The notes under the pieces were generated by a model. The model did not search any database. It was not told the origin of the DNA and was given only the letters and a program-made list of their open reading frames with translations. A stretch of DNA of 26,931 nt from an uncultured Mucilaginibacter sp. (GTDB lineage: Bacteria; Bacteroidota; Bacteroidia; Sphingobacteriales; Sphingobacteriaceae), in the NCBI RefSeq assembly GCF_946479965.1, contig NZ_CAMLHX010000055.1, positions 1 through 26,931 on the forward strand. The letters are read 5' to 3'. Position 1 is the stretch's first letter. Each line of letters opens with the position of its first letter. Positions 23,474 through 26,931 of the stretch are shown here, one piece after another. A program made the position numbers and the translations under genes.

Positions 23474-25291
23474 ATGAGTTATTTTAAGGAGCTTTTAAAT
23501 TTACTGGCCATTGAGCGTTCGGCTGATGAAGCGGCTTTTAGCAACCTTACAGCCGGCACAGGCGCGGCTCAGCGTAGAGGATTGGGCCTTTGCTGGTACC
23601 CTATCGCGGTACGCAATACAGAGCCAACGCGCGGCGATTACCTGAGCGTTGAAGTTGAACGAACCACCCATAAGGATATCCAGCATCAGATAAGGTTCGG
23701 AAGTTCTGTTGCTTTGTTTTCCAACCATGATACCGCAGACCGCCTTAATGGAACGGTAACATACATTAGCGCCGACAGAATGAGGATCACTTTGTTAACC
23801 GAAGAACTACCCGACTGGGCAAGCGACGGCAAACTAGGCATAGACCTGTTGTTTGACAATCACAGCTACAACGAAATGCACGCGGCTATTAAACTAGCTG
23901 AAAAAACCGACAGCCACTTAATTAAGGTACTTACCGGAAGTGAAATAGCCGCTGTGGATGCAGTAGCTTATACTAATCCTTCCCTTAATAAATCTCAACA
24001 AAAAGCTGTAGCAAATATTTTAGGAGCGAGTGAACTGGCTATTGTACATGGCCCGCCGGGTACAGGTAAAACCACCACACTTGTGGCGGCTATTACTGCT
24101 TTAGTTGAGCGTGGCGAGCCGCAAATACTGGTTGTGGCACCAAGCAATACAGCGGTTGATCTGTTAACCGAAAAACTGGATGAGAAAGGGTCGAACGTTT
24201 TACGCATTGGCAATCCTGTTAGGGTTACCGAGCGCCTGCAGCGCCTTACATTGGAAAGTCGCATAGCAGAGCATAGCCAGATAAAAGATGTAAAAAAGCT
24301 AAAGAAGAATGCCTCGGAGTTTAAAAACATGGCGCATAAGTACAAGCGCAACTTTGGTAAAGCCGAACGCGAACAACGTAAGGCACTATTTGACGAAGCG
24401 CACCGCATTACCCGTGATGCAACTAAAATAGAAGAATTTATCAGCGATGATGTGATAAGCAAGGCGCAGGTTATTACGGCTACGTTAGTCGGGGCCAATC
24501 ATTATACCATCAAAAATTTAAAATTTAATACGGTTATTATTGACGAGGCCGGGCAGGCGCTTGAACCGGCTGCCTGGATCCCGATTTTAAAGGCACAACG
24601 CGTTGTTATGGCCGGCGACCATATGCAACTGCCGCCCACTGTAAAATCGCGGCAAGAGGGCCTTGCCACTACCCTATTGGAGAAATGTGTGGCGCTGCAA
24701 CCACAGGCTGTTACTTTATTGGAGGAACAATACCGGATGAATAGCCAAATCATGGGTTTTTCATCATTAAAGTTTTATCAAAACCGGTTAATTGCACACG
24801 AAAGTGTTGCTAACCGCGTTTGGAATGAAAGTGATAAGCCTTTTACTTTTATAGATACTGCGGGCGCGGGCTACGAGGAACAAAGTGAAGGTACCAGCAC
24901 CGTTAACCCGGATGAAGCTGCGTTTGTGATGAGACATATCACAGCAATGAATTATGCAGATACTTTACGTGTGGCTGTTATTGCTCCTTATAAAGAGCAG
25001 GTTAATTTATTGAAGGAACTGCTCGCAGGCACATCTGTTGAGGTTAATACGGTTGATGGCTTTCAGGGACAAGAACGCGATGTGGTTTACATATCGCTTA
25101 CACGGAGCAATAGCGACGGAGCAATTGGTTTCCTTTCAGACTACCGCCGTATGAACGTTGCAATGACGCGTGCCAGGCTTAAACTGGTAATGGTTGGCGA
25201 TAGTGCTACACTGGCACAAACGCCATTTTATGCTGACCTTATTGCCTATGCAGAAAGTTTGGGTGGTTATAAAAGTGTGTGGGAATATTAA
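23474..25291 (+). CDS. SF1 helicase, IGHMBP2/SMUBP-2-like (Upf1-type)
   Basis: A 605-aa ATP-dependent nucleic-acid helicase of superfamily 1B. An N-terminal beta-barrel region (about 1-160, with GDYLSVEVERTTHKDIQHQI) precedes the core. Walker A GPPGTGKTT is at 193-201, motif Ia VVAPSNTAVD near 220, the Walker B DEAG box at 357-360, motif III AGDHMQLPP near 380, EEQYRMN at about 417-423, GFQGQERD at 529-536 and the arginine-finger motif NVAMTRAR at 561-568. A charged helical insertion (about 262-315, KDVKKLKKNASEFKNMAHKY) lies between motifs Ia and II, like the stalk of Upf1-type enzymes. The length is close to that of the usual bacterial homologues. It probably acts on DNA or RNA in the cytoplasm; the substrate is not known. 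It stands alone, with a striking palindrome before it. Confidence 0.95.
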   Translation: MSYFKELLNLLAIERSADEAAFSNLTAGTGAAQRRGLGLCWYPIAVRNTEPTRGDYLSVEVERTTHKDIQHQIRFGSSVALFSNHDTADRLNGTVTYISADRMRITLLTEELPDWASDGKLGIDLLFDNHSYNEMHAAIKLAEKTDSHLIKVLTGSEIAAVDAVAYTNPSLNKSQQKAVANILGASELAIVHGPPGTGKTTTLVAAITALVERGEPQILVVAPSNTAVDLLTEKLDEKGSNVLRIGNPVRVTERLQRLTLESRIAEHSQIKDVKKLKKNASEFKNMAHKYKRNFGKAEREQRKALFDEAHRITRDATKIEEFISDDVISKAQVITATLVGANHYTIKNLKFNTVIIDEAGQALEPAAWIPILKAQRVVMAGDHMQLPPTVKSRQEGLATTLLEKCVALQPQAVTLLEEQYRMNSQIMGFSSLKFYQNRLIAHESVANRVWNESDKPFTFIDTAGAGYEEQSEGTSTVNPDEAAFVMRHITAMNYADTLRVAVIAPYKEQVNLLKELLAGTSVEVNTVDGFQGQERDVVYISLTRSNSDGAIGFLSDYRRMNVAMTRARLKLVMVGDSATLAQTPFYADLIAYAESLGGYKSVWEY

Positions 25292-25341
25292 TAAAACAAA
25301 AATGTATATCTTTAGGTTATAAAGTTTTTCAAACAATCACA

Positions 25342-25662
25342 ATGGTTAAATTATTTATAGGCGGCTTTCCACTTGATATGACGGAGCTGGAAATTGTGCA
25401 GCGGGTTGCCCTTTACGCGGATGTTCAAACAATAAAAATAGTACGCGACAAAAAAACAAAAGTATGTAAAGGCTACGCCTTTTTAGAAGTTACAGACCGT
25501 GCCGGCGCCGAACAAGCTATGGATGCGCTAAACGGAACTCAAATAGCCGGCCGCGAATTATTATTGAATATTGTAGAGGAAGACCAACCCAAAAAACCTG
25601 CAAGCCGCCCAAAATTTGCGCCTAAAACATTTAATAAGCGCCCACGGTTACAGCGCAATTGA
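25342..25662 (+). CDS. Small RRM-type RNA-binding protein
   Basis: A 106-aa protein with one RNA recognition motif: RNP2 LFIGGF (4-9), RNP1 KGYAFLEV (43-50), and a basic, Pro-rich tail (KPASRPKFAPKTFNKRPR) that may add RNA contacts. The start is the ATG at 25342, because the next residues are the first RRM strand. A longer frame running back into the helicase end is rejected. TATCTTTA (25307-25314) is a near-match to a -7 element, giving a short leader and an independent promoter 51 bp after the helicase stop. Such proteins are common in Bacteroidota, which lack a classic Hfq in many lineages; an RNA chaperone or post-transcriptional role is likely but not shown. Confidence 0.93.
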   Translation: MVKLFIGGFPLDMTELEIVQRVALYADVQTIKIVRDKKTKVCKGYAFLEVTDRAGAEQAMDALNGTQIAGRELLLNIVEEDQPKKPASRPKFAPKTFNKRPRLQRN

Positions 25663-25696
25663 AGCTAAAACTTGTTTTTTTAAAAGTTTGCGGATA

Positions 25697-25738
25697 CAAT
25701 AAAGCCTTTCAATCATGTTTGATTAAAAGGCTTTATTG
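25697..25738. terminator. Bidirectional intrinsic terminator between convergent genes
   Basis: CAATAAAGCCTTT (25697-25709) pairs perfectly with AAAGGCTTTATTG (25726-25738). An inner AATC/GATT extends the stem across one mismatch to a 6-base loop. It lies 34 bp after the RRM stop and 43 bp from the stop of the opposing gene. The T-runs are weak on both sides, but the position fits a shared terminator. Confidence 0.75.
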
Positions 25739-25781
25739 TTGAAACTATGGTTTGCTTGTAAGTAAACTATAGATTTTGGCG

Positions 25782-26609
25782 TCATTGCAAGGCATAACAA
25801 CTTTCGGTAATGTTTGTACGCCGTGTAGAGCTGTATACCGTGCGATCGTAAATTTGATACCCAACAGTTACGCTTTGAATTACACGCTGTGCAACAAGGC
25901 CGGTAGCATTAGCAATTACATAACTGCCATTGGTATTGGTGTTTAGGTTACCGCCTCTGATTGTACTGCTGTAACCCAAGGTGGTTGCTTCCGGTGTACT
26001 TGCCACAACCCAAAATTTGGTTAGTGTTTTTTCCCCTTCAGTTACTACCGAGTCCGCCCAGTTATCACCTGCCTTTAATTTGCTATAAGATGATATATCA
26101 GCAATAAGGTTAAATCTTTCCCCTACCGCTATACCCTCCTTTTCAATTCCGGTAAAGCTAAAAAGTGTGTCGTTATCTAATATTGCGGCGTTGTCATCTA
26201 CAGCAGCAATAATACCATTGTTTAAAACAGTGAATGCACTCGGTTTACCGATGGTAAAATTCAAAGCATTGGCCAACTTATCATTTGCATTTAAAGGTTG
26301 CTCAGAATTATAATAAAAACGAGTATCGTCAGCATAAACCGAGTCTATTATTTTATCGGTCGTCATGGTTACAGAAAACCCATTATCATTCACCGCGTTA
26401 ACTTTATAAGTTTTTGATACAGAAGACGATGAGTTAATATTAAAAGACACATTGCCACGCTGCAGGGTGCTTGCAGAGTTAACGCTGCTGACCTTCAAAT
26501 ACTCGTTACCTGCTTTAACAGCGGGCAGTATATTATTTTGAGCCTGTGTACCAACATAGCTCAATAGCAATGTCAGCAACAGCACTATTTTATTTATAGG
26601 GTCGTTCAT
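25782..26609 (-). CDS. Secreted protein of unknown function
   Basis: 275 aa from the ATG at 26609; the longer frame starts with TTG 30 bases upstream and is less likely. Signal peptide with hydrophobic IVLLLTLLLSYVG, cleavage after TQAQ. The mature protein is Ser/Asn/Thr-rich and beta-predicted: SFNINSSSSVSKTYKVNAV, GFSVTMTTDKIIDSV, FYYNSEQPLN, and a C-terminal TVGYQIYDRTVYSSTRR. This recalls exported Bacteroidota proteins of the DUF6263 type, but I am not certain of that assignment. There is no lipobox and no enzyme motif. Single gene; the hairpin at 25697-25738 would end it. Confidence 0.7.
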   Translation of the reverse strand: MNDPINKIVLLLTLLLSYVGTQAQNNILPAVKAGNEYLKVSSVNSASTLQRGNVSFNINSSSSVSKTYKVNAVNDNGFSVTMTTDKIIDSVYADDTRFYYNSEQPLNANDKLANALNFTIGKPSAFTVLNNGIIAAVDDNAAILDNDTLFSFTGIEKEGIAVGERFNLIADISSYSKLKAGDNWADSVVTEGEKTLTKFWVVASTPEATTLGYSSTIRGGNLNTNTNGSYVIANATGLVAQRVIQSVTVGYQIYDRTVYSSTRRTNITESCYALQ

Positions 26610-26663
26610 TTTACTAGATTTTAATTGTGTAATGTTCAATCAATTTATACTTATGTAAATTCT

Positions 26664-26704
26664 AAAACAAAGCCGGGAGCAGTTGCTTCCAACGGCTTTG
26701 TTTT
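26664..26704 (-). terminator. Intrinsic terminator after the proline-rich gene
   Basis: AAAACAAAGCCG (26664-26675) and CGGCTTTGTTTT (26693-26704) form a perfect 12-bp stem with a 17-base loop that can itself pair partly (GGA...TCC). It lies 16 bp after the stop of the minus-strand gene at 26721. T-runs are present on both strands, so it could work both ways, but only a minus-strand gene ends here. Confidence 0.8.
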
Positions 26705-26720
26705 TTCCTTTTGCCTTCAG

Positions 26721-26931
26721 TTAAAATTTATTTGAAGGTAATGGCGGCGGCATTTTTATTGGCGGCACCTTTGGCAATGGCGGCACCGTTGGTAAAGGTG
26801 GCGGCATTTTTATTGGTGGCACCGGCGTTATAGGCGGCGGAATCTTTATAGTCGGCGGCATATTTATAGGCGGCGGCATATTTATAGAAAGATAAGTAGA
26901 GAAAGGCTGTGAGCTAGAGTTAGGGTGAGGG
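26721..26931 (-). CDS. C-terminal tail of a proline-rich hexapeptide-repeat protein (partial)
   Basis: A frame open from the right edge to a TAA at 26721-26723 encodes 69 residues. The first part (PHPNSSSQPFSTYLSI) is followed by eight hexapeptides: INMPPP, INMPPT, IKIPPP, ITPVPP, IKMPPP, LPTVPP, LPKVPP, IKMPPP, then LPSNKF. The repeat has an aliphatic residue in position 1 and Pro in positions 5 and usually 6, a pattern likely to form a polyproline-II rod. The gene continues beyond the window, so its family is unknown. A separate start at the Met at 26879 would give 52 aa, but the frame stays open upstream. A strong terminator directly follows, which supports a real gene end. Confidence 0.6.
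   Translation of the reverse strand, partial: PHPNSSSQPFSTYLSINMPPPINMPPTIKIPPPITPVPPIKMPPPLPTVPPLPKVPPIKMPPPLPSNKF
26742..26885 (-). repeat. 18-bp minisatellite encoding Pro-rich hexapeptides
   Basis: Eight 18-bp units in phase with the reading frame. Core bases are ATAAAxATGCCGCCGCCT and variants. Two unit types alternate (IxMPPP and LPxVPP), which suggests stepwise duplication followed by drift. Confidence 0.7.

Noticed and set aside
23995..24498. A 167-aa frame on the minus strand inside the helicase gene.
   Set aside because: It is Cys/Ser-rich, antisense to the conserved helicase motifs and lacks family features; a shadow of the coding strand.
26742..26885. A CRISPR array at the right end because of regular short repeats.
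   Set aside because: The units are contiguous 18-mers without spacers, stay in frame and encode Pro-rich hexapeptides.

Overview
The window looks like a chromosomal segment of a Bacteroidota member, most likely Sphingobacteriaceae (Mucilaginibacter or Pedobacter-like). The evidence is the gene content (an STN-bearing TonB-dependent receptor, DUF4249 lipoproteins, an MG2/plug protein, ThuA plus a Tat-exported sugar isomerase), weak Shine-Dalgarno sequences, TAnnTTTG-type -7 promoter elements close to start codons, and moderate-to-low GC. This assignment is inference from gene families; no rRNA or tRNA is present.

Left part (1-5922). The tail of a gene probably enters from the left edge. A three-gene plus-strand operon follows: a PQQ-dependent dehydrogenase with an inserted cytochrome c, a Tat-exported sugar isomerase-like TIM barrel, and a secreted ThuA-like protein. 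It fits periplasmic sugar oxidation and 3-keto-sugar handling. It converges, with 12 bp between the stops, on a 491-aa conserved protein I cannot name.

Centre (6133-19485). One tightly packed 13.3-kb minus-strand transcription unit dominates the window. In transcription order it holds a secreted 240-aa protein, an STN-type TonB-dependent receptor, a broken DUF4249 remnant, six intact tandem DUF4249 lipoprotein genes, and an MG2/plug-domain protein. Gaps are -8 to +10 bp throughout, a -7-like promoter lies ahead of the first gene, and a strong intrinsic terminator follows the last. One receptor serving six or seven diversified lipoproteins is the most interesting system here. The paralogues share conserved blocks and four conserved cysteines but differ strongly in a C-terminal segment. 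The remnant shows that copies are gained and lost.

Right part (19847-26931). This part holds independent genes: a Tat-exported serine hydrolase of the beta-lactamase/PBP family, a class I methyltransferase, a luciferase-like flavin monooxygenase, an SF1 (IGHMBP2/SMUBP-2-type) helicase with a perfect 23-bp palindrome in its promoter region, a small RRM RNA-binding protein, and a secreted unknown protein. At the right edge is the C-terminal tail of a protein built of proline-rich hexapeptide repeats. Several intrinsic-terminator hairpins separate these units.
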